Assembly (NCBI GenBank): GCA_029258755.1
Contig: JAPDKC010000010.1
Location: 62,001-126,000, forward strand
Source: an archaeon
GTDB lineage: Archaea; Iainarchaeota; Iainarchaeia; Iainarchaeales; DTGL01
Direction of reading: 5' to 3'
Length of the DNA: 64,000 bases
Positions 6,898 to 14,507 of the stretch are shown here, piece by piece. Position 1 is the first letter of the stretch. Every line of letters starts with the position of its first letter. The position numbers and the translations under genes were made by a program. The notes beneath the pieces are model-generated. The model did not search any database and was not told the DNA's origin. It saw nothing but the letters and a program-made list of their open reading frames with translations.

Positions 6898-8274
6898 CTA
6901 GCGAAGTTTGAGATATTCCATCTTTTTAAAGCCAAAAGCTTTTGCCACTATAACGAATGGGAAGAGCTCTATAAAAGTATTGTATTTAAGCACGGTTTTA
7001 TTGTAAAAGCTCCTAAAGTATGCTATATTTTTCTCTATGACAGCTAAGCGAGTTGCAAACTCAAGGAAAAGCTTGCTTGCTTTTAGCTTAGGATACTGCT
7101 CAACCTTTGCAATAAGCTTAACGAGCTCCTTTTCTTTCTGGTCGTATTCTCTAATTTGTTCTAAAATGCCTAGCTTTTTAGTGGTTCTTAAAGCAGTGAG
7201 TCTTTTGAGAACCAGTTGTTCATAATTGGCATAGCCTTTTACCACGTTAGCGAGCATTGGAATTAGATTGTTTCTTTTCTTGAGTTCTATTGAGATTTGA
7301 TGCAAGGCATTTTTGCATCTGTTTTGCAGCTCAACCATTCTGTTGTAAGTACCATAAACCATCCTAGCAAGAACAAGCAAAAGAGGAATAAAGAGCAAGG
7401 ATAAAGGAAGTCCGATAGAATAGTGAGCAAACAAAAAAAGCGCAACTAAACCCAACATCAGCAAAAAATTTGACGTATAGAAGAAATTATCCCCTTTTGC
7501 AAAATCTTCCAAATAAGCTTCCTTTTTCTTTCGGCTTATTATTAACGGCGTACTTGCATGCTCCGCAAGGTACTTTTTTCCATCTTCTTCAAACACATAG
7601 CCGTTGACAAAAACATCAATGCCTTCAGGCAAAATATACTCAGAAACCCTAACGTTAGAATAAAGTCTTAATCCCAAAATTTTTGGTCCTGGTAAGCGCT
7701 TGCGATAACAAAGCTTAACAGCATCTATTTCGCTATTATCATAATCAGGATATTTGTCCCTCAAAGCTCCTTCTACAGCATATCCACTCAGATCAGAGTC
7801 AACATTGCGTAGGTTTATAAGAATCTCGCCAGAATCATCAACAACTTTAAAAGGTACATAGCACGCTTTATTTTCAACAACAACCCACGAGCCAGATTTG
7901 CCGTGCTGTCTATATTCTTCTTTAATATAATGATAAAAAACACAGGGCTTTTTTTCTAAAGGACTTACGAGAAGCTTGCCATCAACAGATTTTATCTTCC
8001 CATAAACCTGTGCTACCGTACCAGGCGTACAATACTTTACTGGAATTATCGGCTGCCTTGCGATCTTATAGATAAGCATATCTGTACTTGCCCACACACG
8101 CGAATAATGGAAGGTTCCGCCTATGAAAACAATTCCGAGAATTAAAAATATATAACCTAAAATCCCTCCTGGGAGCGTTATGCCTGGGTAAAAAACAAAA
8201 GATATAATGAGTATAAGAAATGAGGAGAAGATCATAGTAGCTAATGCTTTTGAGAAGCTTAATCTTTCCACCAT
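6898..8274 (-). CDS. membrane protein fusing a GIDE-like domain to a LemA-like domain
   Basis: 458 residues from MVERLSFSK. Two hydrophobic segments (about 12-50) precede a beta-rich cytoplasmic region (about 70-265). Its sequence VYGKIKSVDGKLLVSPLEKK and then PCVFYHYIKEEY matches the GIDE/MUL1-type domain found next to RING fingers in eukaryotes; no RING is present here. A further pair of membrane segments (about 270-310) is followed by a helical C-terminus with NRMVELQNRCKNALHQISIE and LKKRNNLIPMLANVVKGY, the LemA pattern. The function is unknown. The signal peptidase gene is 23 bases upstream and the two are probably co-transcribed. Confidence 0.75.
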   Translation of the reverse strand: MVERLSFSKALATMIFSSFLILIISFVFYPGITLPGGILGYIFLILGIVFIGGTFHYSRVWASTDMLIYKIARQPIIPVKYCTPGTVAQVYGKIKSVDGKLLVSPLEKKPCVFYHYIKEEYRQHGKSGSWVVVENKACYVPFKVVDDSGEILINLRNVDSDLSGYAVEGALRDKYPDYDNSEIDAVKLCYRKRLPGPKILGLRLYSNVRVSEYILPEGIDVFVNGYVFEEDGKKYLAEHASTPLIISRKKKEAYLEDFAKGDNFFYTSNFLLMLGLVALFLFAHYSIGLPLSLLFIPLLLVLARMVYGTYNRMVELQNRCKNALHQISIELKKRNNLIPMLANVVKGYANYEQLVLKRLTALRTTKKLGILEQIREYDQKEKELVKLIAKVEQYPKLKASKLFLEFATRLAVIEKNIAYFRSFYNKTVLKYNTFIELFPFVIVAKAFGFKKMEYLKLR

Positions 8275-8297
8275 GCATGCCACTTTCTATGAGCCTT

Positions 8298-9080
8298 TTA
8301 AGGAAGCCTACATTTCTTCATAAAATCTAAAGGGTGCGTTATAATACAAGGCAGATCATCCATCAAAAGAAGTTTTACATAGCCAAGCTTTGGTATTGCA
8401 AATATCACCTTGCCCTGAAGCTCTTCTATTGGAATTGCTCCGCTAGCCAAACCAGCTTCTTGATCTATAAGGGGGTTGTAAACGGAATCTCCTTTAGTCA
8501 GAACAAAAGCGCCATCTTTAGCATACAGCTTTACAACAACCCTATGAATAACTGGTATGCCTAAAGTATCAGAATTGTATACAACGATATCGTTTTCTTT
8601 ACTTATATCTACACATCTATCTGCTGAAGGAAAGCATATCTGCTTACTTCGAAGCTTTGAGTAGGGAAGCATTCCTGCCTGCATGTATGGGATTAGTTCT
8701 CTGCATTCGAATGTCTTATCGCTTCCTTTCAGCTCGCAGTAGGTTATTGCATAATCGTAAAGATTCTTACTGCCTATTGCTACAGGCAGATTTACACTTG
8801 GAGCATTAAGCGATTCTGCATCTACGCCCTGCAATATCATTATATCTCCTCTATAAAAGGTTGGCTCCATAGAGCCGCTCATAACAACAACTGCAGGCGA
8901 AGCTGTGCCTAAAATAAATCCTGCAATAGTATAAATGAGCCATGCGGTAATAAAAGCGGTAAGTAAATAGATGGGCCAAGCCACAAGCTTATTATCTTGC
9001 TGCCCGATGCGCAAAAGCAAAATATCGGCATAAGTGAAAGGGTCCAGCCAACGCATCTTTTCTTTTGCTTTTTTTAGCAT
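8298..9080 (-). CDS. signal peptidase I (archaeal S26B type)
   Basis: 260 residues from ATG 9080; an upstream start at 9185 would add 35 residues of basic sequence with no clear role. One membrane anchor (about 34-60) precedes the catalytic SGSMEPTFYRGD, with Ser70 as nucleophile. IPVIHRVV supplies the histidine that replaces the bacterial lysine, and LTKGDSVYNP an aspartate, as in archaeal/ER signal peptidases. A second hydrophobic stretch near the C-terminus (LGYVKLLLMDDL) may sit in the membrane. It would remove Sec signal peptides from the secreted proteins in this window, but not from the class III pilins. Confidence 0.92.
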   Translation of the reverse strand: MLKKAKEKMRWLDPFTYADILLLRIGQQDNKLVAWPIYLLTAFITAWLIYTIAGFILGTASPAVVVMSGSMEPTFYRGDIMILQGVDAESLNAPSVNLPVAIGSKNLYDYAITYCELKGSDKTFECRELIPYMQAGMLPYSKLRSKQICFPSADRCVDISKENDIVVYNSDTLGIPVIHRVVVKLYAKDGAFVLTKGDSVYNPLIDQEAGLASGAIPIEELQGKVIFAIPKLGYVKLLLMDDLPCIITHPLDFMKKCRLP

Positions 9081-9201
9081 ACCTCCAAACGCGCTATGCT
9101 TTTGTCTTCCGGGCCTTAGCTTATCTCTCTTTCCCACAAAAACACCATAGGAAAAAGTAATTAAAGAGATTCCGCTCTCAAGCACTTTTTAAAAATGCCT
9201 A

Positions 9202-9405
9202 CTAAGCTACTGTCTTCTTTGTTTGCAGTATTGGTTTTATTATATTTAACGCGTTTTCACTTGCATTTAATATTTCAATCTCTATGGGTTTTCCATCTTT
9301 GTTGTAATGTGTTATAATGTCGCCCGCTTGCTCACCAAAATCTGGTTTTTCATCCGAGAGTGTTATTATAAGAATGTCTGTCTCCTTATCATACTTAAAT
9401 TTCAT
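9202..9405 (-). CDS. DUF2283 family small protein
   Basis: 67 residues. MKFKYDKETDILIITLSD followed by GDIITHYNKDGKPIEIEILNA is the DUF2283 signature: short beta strands that describe a tiny domain usually encoded beside DUF4258 or other RelE-like toxins. Its ATG overlaps the end of the DUF4258 gene by 11 bases. Probably the antitoxin half of a pair; this is inferred from association only. Confidence 0.8.
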   Translation of the reverse strand: MKFKYDKETDILIITLSDEKPDFGEQAGDIITHYNKDGKPIEIEILNASENALNIIKPILQTKKTVA

Positions 9406-9640
9406 ATCTTTCCCTCCTCGCCCTATATACAGTAATTACAACAACTTCTTTATCTCTTTCCTCAAATATCACTCGCAATACATAACTATTAAGTCTTTTC
9501 TGTGCGATCTTCCTACCTGAATGGCCATCAAGCAAAACATTTAGTTCCTGCAATGCTTGCACAACTTCCCGCTTAGAGATTCCATATATTTTCATTCTTC
9601 TTTTCGCATGCTTTGTTATCCTTATTTTAGTAGCTGGCAC
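9395..9640 (-). CDS. DUF4258 family protein, RelE-like toxin candidate
   Basis: About 81 residues if GTG at 9640 is used; a TTG at 9655 would add five. KIRITKHAKRRMKIYGISKREV near the N-terminus and YVLRVIFEERDKEVVVITVYRA at the C-terminus are the DUF4258 pattern, a small alpha/beta fold related to RelE-like mRNA interferases. It overlaps the DUF2283 gene. A TATA-like CTTATTTTAAGAA sits upstream on the minus strand. The pair is likely a mobile toxin-antitoxin module, but toxicity is unproven. Confidence 0.75.
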   Translation of the reverse strand: MPATKIRITKHAKRRMKIYGISKREVVQALQELNVLLDGHSGRKIAQKRLNSYVLRVIFEERDKEVVVITVYRARRERYEI

Positions 9641-9678
9641 AATGAACAAATGCAAGAAAATTCTTAAAATAAGTGGGA

Positions 9679-10263
9679 TTAAGGCGTTGTGCTTCTGCCA
9701 AGAGTTATTGCACTAGCGATCAGGTGTGCCATTCTTACAGGTTCTGGTAGATTTGAGTGAATGGAAAATTTCTTTATAAGTGCTTTTGCTTCGCTAGCTT
9801 CTATGCCTGCACATTGGAAGAATATATGCTCCGCTTTATAAATCCTTCCAGCTTTTTTAATGAGCTCTTTTCTTAGATCCTTATCGGCAAAGCGTTCTAA
9901 CGCTTTAAATATCTTCTCCATCTTGGGCATTTTTCGAAACACCACTATTACAGGCATCTCTAAAGCATTGCTTAAAGCATTTATATCCACAATGTTAAAG
10001 CCCGCAAAATTAATGCCATCCAGAAATACTACGCTTGCCTGCTTAATGAATTTTGAATCGTCTTTTTTCAGCATATTGAGTATGCGAGCTGTTGCATCAA
10101 GTGCATCAACCTCTATTTCGCTGCAGAGTATGCCTTCTAAACGACAATCAGCACGCAATAAAACAGCCACAAGCTTTGTTTTGCCCTTTCTCTTAGGCCT
10201 AAAATAACCATCATCTATGCCTATCGCACGGATATTTTCCTTTATATAGGACAAAACTATCAC
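9679..10263 (-). CDS. DUF99 family protein (endonuclease V-related, UPF0215)
   Basis: 194 residues. IRAIGIDDGYFRP near the N-terminus, VVFLDGINFAGFNIVDI mid-protein and PVIVVFRKMPK are hallmarks of the archaeal DUF99 family, whose fold resembles endonuclease V. The strongly conserved acidic residues (GIDDG, FLDGI) would sit in the active site. The biological substrate is not settled; a DNA-repair role is inferred from fold. The GTG start overlaps the RpoL stop (GTGA). Confidence 0.85.
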   Translation of the reverse strand: MIVLSYIKENIRAIGIDDGYFRPKRKGKTKLVAVLLRADCRLEGILCSEIEVDALDATARILNMLKKDDSKFIKQASVVFLDGINFAGFNIVDINALSNALEMPVIVVFRKMPKMEKIFKALERFADKDLRKELIKKAGRIYKAEHIFFQCAGIEASEAKALIKKFSIHSNLPEPVRMAHLIASAITLGRSTTP

Positions 10264-10535
10264 TTAAATGCTTCTTTAACCTTCTTCTTAAAATCTTCAA
10301 GATCTGCTATAATCTCCTTATTTACCTCAAGAAGCACTTTGGCTGGTTTTGCCCCTTTGGTTTTGAGAATGAATAAAGCATCCTTATCGAAAGGATGATT
10401 TAACTTATAGGACGCATACTCGACCTCTGGATGCTTAAGCAAATAATGCTTCAGCAGCTGAGCGAATGTATGTCTTTCGCCAATTAATTTGAATTCAACC
10501 ATATTTTTTTCAGCACTCAAAACCTCTATTTGCAT
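10260..10535 (-). CDS. rpoL: DNA-directed RNA polymerase subunit L (Rpb11-like)
   Basis: 91 residues from ATG 10535, chosen because GAGGTG lies five bases upstream; earlier in-frame starts lack a ribosome site. The core TFAQLLKHYLLKHPEVEYASY followed by LNHPFDKDALFILKTKG is the RpoL/Rpb11 alpha-like fold that pairs with RpoD during polymerase assembly. It stands between Csl4 and DUF99 in a leftward operon, the Csl4-RpoL neighbourhood also seen in other archaea. Confidence 0.93.
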   Translation of the reverse strand: MQIEVLSAEKNMVEFKLIGERHTFAQLLKHYLLKHPEVEYASYKLNHPFDKDALFILKTKGAKPAKVLLEVNKEIIADLEDFKKKVKEAFK

Positions 10536-10562
10536 GCAAACACCTCTCAACATTAAAGGGAA

Positions 10563-11123
10563 TCAAACCTTTAAAATGTATTCCGCACTTAGCTTGCGTT
10601 TCTCAACGCTTCCACAGCGCTTACACATAAGCTTTTGGTTTGTTAGGTACAGCGGTGCTCTGCAAACAGAGCAGTAAGCTTTTATTACGCCAAGCGAGGG
10701 CTTATTAGTGCGCAAATAAACGCCATAGGGCTTTATGGATTCTACCTCTGCGATTATAAAATCGCCTACCTTAAATTCCTCGTTTAAGTCCTTTATGAAT
10801 CTTTCATCAACGTTTGATATGAAGAGTGTTGCAAAGAATTGTGTAAGTATGCGTTTTTCAGGACCTAAGCGCGCTTCTATAAGCTTAACAAGCACTCTCG
10901 ATTTTCTAACAGCAAGCACTTGGGCTATTACCTTGCATCCCTCAGTAAAAGGCTTTGCTGTTTTCTCTGCAAGCACGCTTATCTCATGCTTTGCTTTATC
11001 ATACTCTGCCCTGCCCAAAACGCTGGCATATATCCTCTCGTTTTCCTCAAATGTATTTTCGCTAGCTGCATATTCTTCCGCTATCGCTAATTCCTCCCCT
11101 GGAATCACAACCTTCTTCCGCAT
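10563..11123 (-). CDS. csl4: exosome RNA-binding subunit Csl4
   Basis: 186 residues. An N-terminal strand domain (VVIPGEELAIAEEYAASENT, about 5-24), a central S1 domain (GCKVIAQVLAVRKSRVLVKL to VGDFIIAEVESIKPYG) and a C-terminal zinc ribbon, CSVCRAPLYL with CKRCGSVEKR, follow the Csl4 order. Csl4 caps the archaeal Rrp41/Rrp42 exosome and recruits DnaG. The ATG is at 11123. It is first in the Csl4-RpoL-DUF99 run. Confidence 0.93.
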   Translation of the reverse strand: MRKKVVIPGEELAIAEEYAASENTFEENERIYASVLGRAEYDKAKHEISVLAEKTAKPFTEGCKVIAQVLAVRKSRVLVKLIEARLGPEKRILTQFFATLFISNVDERFIKDLNEEFKVGDFIIAEVESIKPYGVYLRTNKPSLGVIKAYCSVCRAPLYLTNQKLMCKRCGSVEKRKLSAEYILKV

Positions 11124-11222
11124 AGCATCGCCAAAAGCGTTTAAAAAGCAGTAGCACTAATTTATTTTTTAGACCTAAGAAATTAAATATTGCAAAGTTA
11201 TTTAATAGTTGTTGGTGCCAGC

Positions 11223-12161
11223 ATGGTTTTGGAATCGCTCGTAAGCGAAGCTCAGGCAATAAAAAAGCCCCAAATAATGCTATTTCTCGGCTTTGTGTTT
11301 AGCTGTGTTTCCATGTGGGTTGTTAGCTTTTTCTTTCAAACAAACGTAAGCTTTCTTGCGATAGCATTCATAACCATAGCTTCCGCGCCTATAATCCACG
11401 GCATATTTATAAGGGAGGAGGAAAGCGAAGCAGCAATACCTTTGATGAGCAAAAGCTTTATCGAGAGAAACTTTGAGCTTATAAGCGTTTATGCTTGCTT
11501 TACTTTGGGGGTCATAATAAGCTATGCTCTTATGTATGTTGTAATGCCTGCTGAACAAACAAAGTTTTGTATTAGCGTAGCATGCATAGATGTGCCTGCA
11601 AAACAAAAATTGTTTGCAGAGCAGGAAAACACGCTAGCGTATATAGCAAAGGTGGCAAAAGGCAAAACCGCAAAGGTTGTTGAGCTAACGCCTGCAAAGC
11701 TCAATGAGTTCTTCTATTGGTTTGAGCTTATATTAGTAAACAATGCTAATGTTTTGTTTATAGCCGTGCTTTTTTCCTTCCTATTCGGAGCTGGCGCTAT
11801 CTTTCTGATATCGTGGAATGCAAGCGTTGTCGGGGTTTGGATAGGTAAAAGCATACTTGCATCAGATCACCTAAAGTTTTTGGGCCTTCTTCCGCACGGC
11901 ATACCTGAATTTATAGGATATTTTTTAGGGGCGATCTCAGGCGGTCTTATATCAGTGGCAATAAGTAAAAGGAGGCATTTCACACACGAAATCGAGCGTA
12001 TAGCAGCTGATTCATTTCTGTTGCTTGCAGCAGCTTTTATTTCCCTAATATTTGGAGCTGCTATAGAAGCAAGCGCAAAAACTGGCTTAACATCGCTAGG
12101 ACTTACAATTTCTATTTTTTACATTGCAATCCTCGGTGCATTAGCAATAAAAATCGAATAA
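11223..12161 (+). CDS. SpoIIM-like (DUF95) integral membrane protein
   Basis: 312 residues from ATG 11223, which has GGTG suitably spaced upstream. About six membrane segments are visible. The C-terminal half carries LGLLPHGIPEFIGYFLGAIS, the hallmark of the stage II sporulation protein M/DUF95 family, widespread in archaea without sporulation. The role is unknown, perhaps membrane remodelling or transport. It ends exactly where the convergent stomatin-like gene ends (12161/12162), leaving no terminator space. Confidence 0.82.
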   Translation: MVLESLVSEAQAIKKPQIMLFLGFVFSCVSMWVVSFFFQTNVSFLAIAFITIASAPIIHGIFIREEESEAAIPLMSKSFIERNFELISVYACFTLGVIISYALMYVVMPAEQTKFCISVACIDVPAKQKLFAEQENTLAYIAKVAKGKTAKVVELTPAKLNEFFYWFELILVNNANVLFIAVLFSFLFGAGAIFLISWNASVVGVWIGKSILASDHLKFLGLLPHGIPEFIGYFLGAISGGLISVAISKRRHFTHEIERIAADSFLLLAAAFISLIFGAAIEASAKTGLTSLGLTISIFYIAILGALAIKIE

Positions 12162-13142
12162 CTACTTGGTGCTTTTAGCTTCTTTGCCAGAGCTTATATC
12201 TAGGGCTTTCTTTATTAAAGGAAGCAGCTTTTCTATCTCGCTTGATGAAAGCCGCTCACTTAAGGATTGTGCCAAAGAAGTAAATGGAAGTGGGAATATT
12301 ATCTTAGTGCTTTTGCCGTCCGACATCTTTTCGAGAGCTTTTATATAGTAATAGTTTAGCGCTCTATCGCTTAAATCGCCAGCGGCTTCTTTGACAGCGT
12401 TTATCTCTATCTTCTGCGCTTCCGCACGCTCTAAGCGAGCAAGCTTTTCTTGAACAGCTGCTTTTTGTCTGTGCATAGCATTAAGCACGACTTCTGGCAG
12501 ATCAACATCCTTTATCTGTACTGCGGTAACATGCAAACCCCATTTCTCAGCAACAGGAGCTAAATGAGCATAAAGCTGCTCGTTTATCTTATCTATATTT
12601 GCTATAACTTCTTCCGCTGTCATTCCGCCAACTATGTCACGAAGCAAAGAAACAACAAAGGTTTTTGATGCCTCTTCAAAGTTTTCGACCTCAAGCACCG
12701 AACGGGCAACGCTTTCTTCATCCTTCTTAACTCTTAAATAAATCACGGCATCTATCTTAAGCTGTATCGAATCCTTTGTAATAACGTCCTGCTTCTCAAC
12801 ATCGAGCGTTTTTACCCTTAAGTCAACTTTAGTGTATGACTCTATGAAAGGTAGCACTATGGTCCAACCAGGGCCACCTATGCGATTGAATTTTCCAAAC
12901 CTAAAAATAACGGCTCGCTCATAGTCCTTAAGCTTTATAAGTACTGGTGTTTTAGATGCGCGCAAAATAAAAACAAAAAAAGCAATCAATGCGATAAACC
13001 AAAATATTTCGCTTAGAAGCAGCGCTACAACTAGCTCGCGGTATAGGTACAGAAGAAAAAGAGCTCCTATTATAAGAAGCAAAACCTCTGCAGAGGGTTT
13101 CTTGAATTTTTTCTTTATTTCCTCATATAGCATTAGGTTCAC
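12162..13142 (-). CDS. SPFH/band 7 (stomatin/prohibitin-like) membrane protein
   Basis: 326 residues. Two hydrophobic segments (about 18-60) are followed by the SPFH domain starting YERAVIFRFGKFNRIGGPG with LDVEKQDVITKDSIQL, then a helical coiled region (AAVQEKLARLERAEAQKIEI) that drives oligomerisation. Such proteins form ring- or cage-like membrane assemblies and often accompany NfeD proteases, but no nfeD is adjacent. Start GTG at 13142, or ATG at 13133. Two tandem AT-rich repeats, ATAAATATATG at 13157 and 13176, lie upstream as probable TATA elements. Confidence 0.9.
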   Translation of the reverse strand: MNLMLYEEIKKKFKKPSAEVLLLIIGALFLLYLYRELVVALLLSEIFWFIALIAFFVFILRASKTPVLIKLKDYERAVIFRFGKFNRIGGPGWTIVLPFIESYTKVDLRVKTLDVEKQDVITKDSIQLKIDAVIYLRVKKDEESVARSVLEVENFEEASKTFVVSLLRDIVGGMTAEEVIANIDKINEQLYAHLAPVAEKWGLHVTAVQIKDVDLPEVVLNAMHRQKAAVQEKLARLERAEAQKIEINAVKEAAGDLSDRALNYYYIKALEKMSDGKSTKIIFPLPFTSLAQSLSERLSSSEIEKLLPLIKKALDISSGKEAKSTK

Positions 13143-13244
13143 TCTTAGGCGTAGAAATAAATATATGTGCCAACCATAAATATATGGGCGTATGAAAGTT
13201 TAAATAATTAACCAGAGCAAATTAATTAGTTAAAAGTGGTAGGA

Positions 13245-14507
13245 ATGCGGAAAGAAGCCAAAAGGAGCGGAAATAAGCAAAGGGTTACGCTCATCGTTTG
13301 CGTTGATAGAGACAACGATCTCGGAAGAAAAGCTAAGATTGAAGGACCCATAATAGGCAGAGATAAAAATATTAAAGCTGCAGAAAAACTTGCTTTAGCG
13401 GATCCTACAGAAAGCGACGCCAACTGCCTCTTTGCCGCTGTGAAAAAGTACGATGAGCTCAAAGACAGGATTCAAAACCTTGAGATTGTTACGCTAACGG
13501 GCCATGGAAAAGCTGGTTTTAAATCAGACCAGAAGATAAACGAACAGCTAGATATGCTAGAAAAGAAGTACAAAATAGACGGTTTTATTTTAGTTACTGA
13601 CGGTGCTGAAGACGATCAAGTATTGCCTATACTTCAATCCAGAGCCAAGATACTGTCTAAGGAGGTTATTATTGTTAGGCAAGCAAAGCCTGTTGAGTCA
13701 ATGTATTACACCATTCGAGATGCTTTAAAAGACCCTTATCTTGCTAGAATTGTCTTTGGCATTCCGGGAGCCATAGCGCTTTTCTATGCTTTAACTCAGC
13801 TCTTTAATATGCAGAGCCTCTTTATTCAAGGAATCTCTTTCATAGTTGGGTTTTATTTGCTTATGAAGGGTCTCGGGATAGAGCTGAAGATGCACGCTGC
13901 TTACGAAAAAACGCTAAGCATGATCTCGCCACAAAGAGCATCTTTTCCGATATACGTTGGCTCTATGTTCCTTCTCATCTTTGGTCTTTATACTGGCTTT
14001 CAGAATGCGTTCTTTGGCGCTGCGGAGCAAAACGCATTAACCACTTATATAAGGGCTTTGCAATCAACCTACTTATTCATTGCTATGGCTGCTATCCTAG
14101 TATTTGTCGGTAGGATTGCTGATTCACTGCAGATAAAGAAAGCCATTCTGTTAAGGAAGTACGCTCTCTATGCTATCTCAACGCTTACTATATGGATAAT
14201 ACTTGATTCAGCAACACTTGTTTTCTTAAGGGAAGCAGACCTAAACTTCTTCCTCTTCTCAGTACTTATTTCATTTGCCATACTGCTCATCGCATTTAAG
14301 ATCTTTGATGCTTTGGATATAACAAGGAAGGCAACTAAGCTCCTCATAGGATTACCTGTGTACAGTGCAAGTGGTCAATGGCTTGGAAAAGTAGTTGCTA
14401 TAGACAGGCATAAAAATCTCATAATGTTTTCAAAGGACAATACTGAGGATGTGAATAAAGAAAGTAAATTCAAGCTTGTTGGAAACAGGGTTGTTATAGC
14501 AAGCTAA
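13245..14507 (+). CDS. DUF373 family membrane protein
   Basis: 420 residues from ATG 13245 (a GTG three codons upstream is possible). The soluble N-terminal part includes LIVCVDRDNDLGRKAKIEGP and LALADPTESDANCLF, diagnostic of archaeal DUF373/COG2237. It is followed by about eight membrane helices (about 165-385) and a small C-terminal beta domain. The conserved CVDRDND looks like a nucleotide- or metal-binding site, but no function is known. Its stop overlaps the convergent LonB stop by three bases. Confidence 0.88.
   Translation: MRKEAKRSGNKQRVTLIVCVDRDNDLGRKAKIEGPIIGRDKNIKAAEKLALADPTESDANCLFAAVKKYDELKDRIQNLEIVTLTGHGKAGFKSDQKINEQLDMLEKKYKIDGFILVTDGAEDDQVLPILQSRAKILSKEVIIVRQAKPVESMYYTIRDALKDPYLARIVFGIPGAIALFYALTQLFNMQSLFIQGISFIVGFYLLMKGLGIELKMHAAYEKTLSMISPQRASFPIYVGSMFLLIFGLYTGFQNAFFGAAEQNALTTYIRALQSTYLFIAMAAILVFVGRIADSLQIKKAILLRKYALYAISTLTIWIILDSATLVFLREADLNFFLFSVLISFAILLIAFKIFDALDITRKATKLLIGLPVYSASGQWLGKVVAIDRHKNLIMFSKDNTEDVNKESKFKLVGNRVVIAS

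Noticed and set aside
6843-6935. 31-codon N-terminal extension of the OB-fold protein
   Set aside because: It would overlap the GIDE-LemA gene end and encodes unlikely sequence; the ATG at 6842 is better.
13157-13188. Direct repeat ATAAATATATG twice upstream of the stomatin-like gene as an operator
   Set aside because: Both copies are plain TATA-like sequence in an AT-rich divergent promoter; no reason to claim more.
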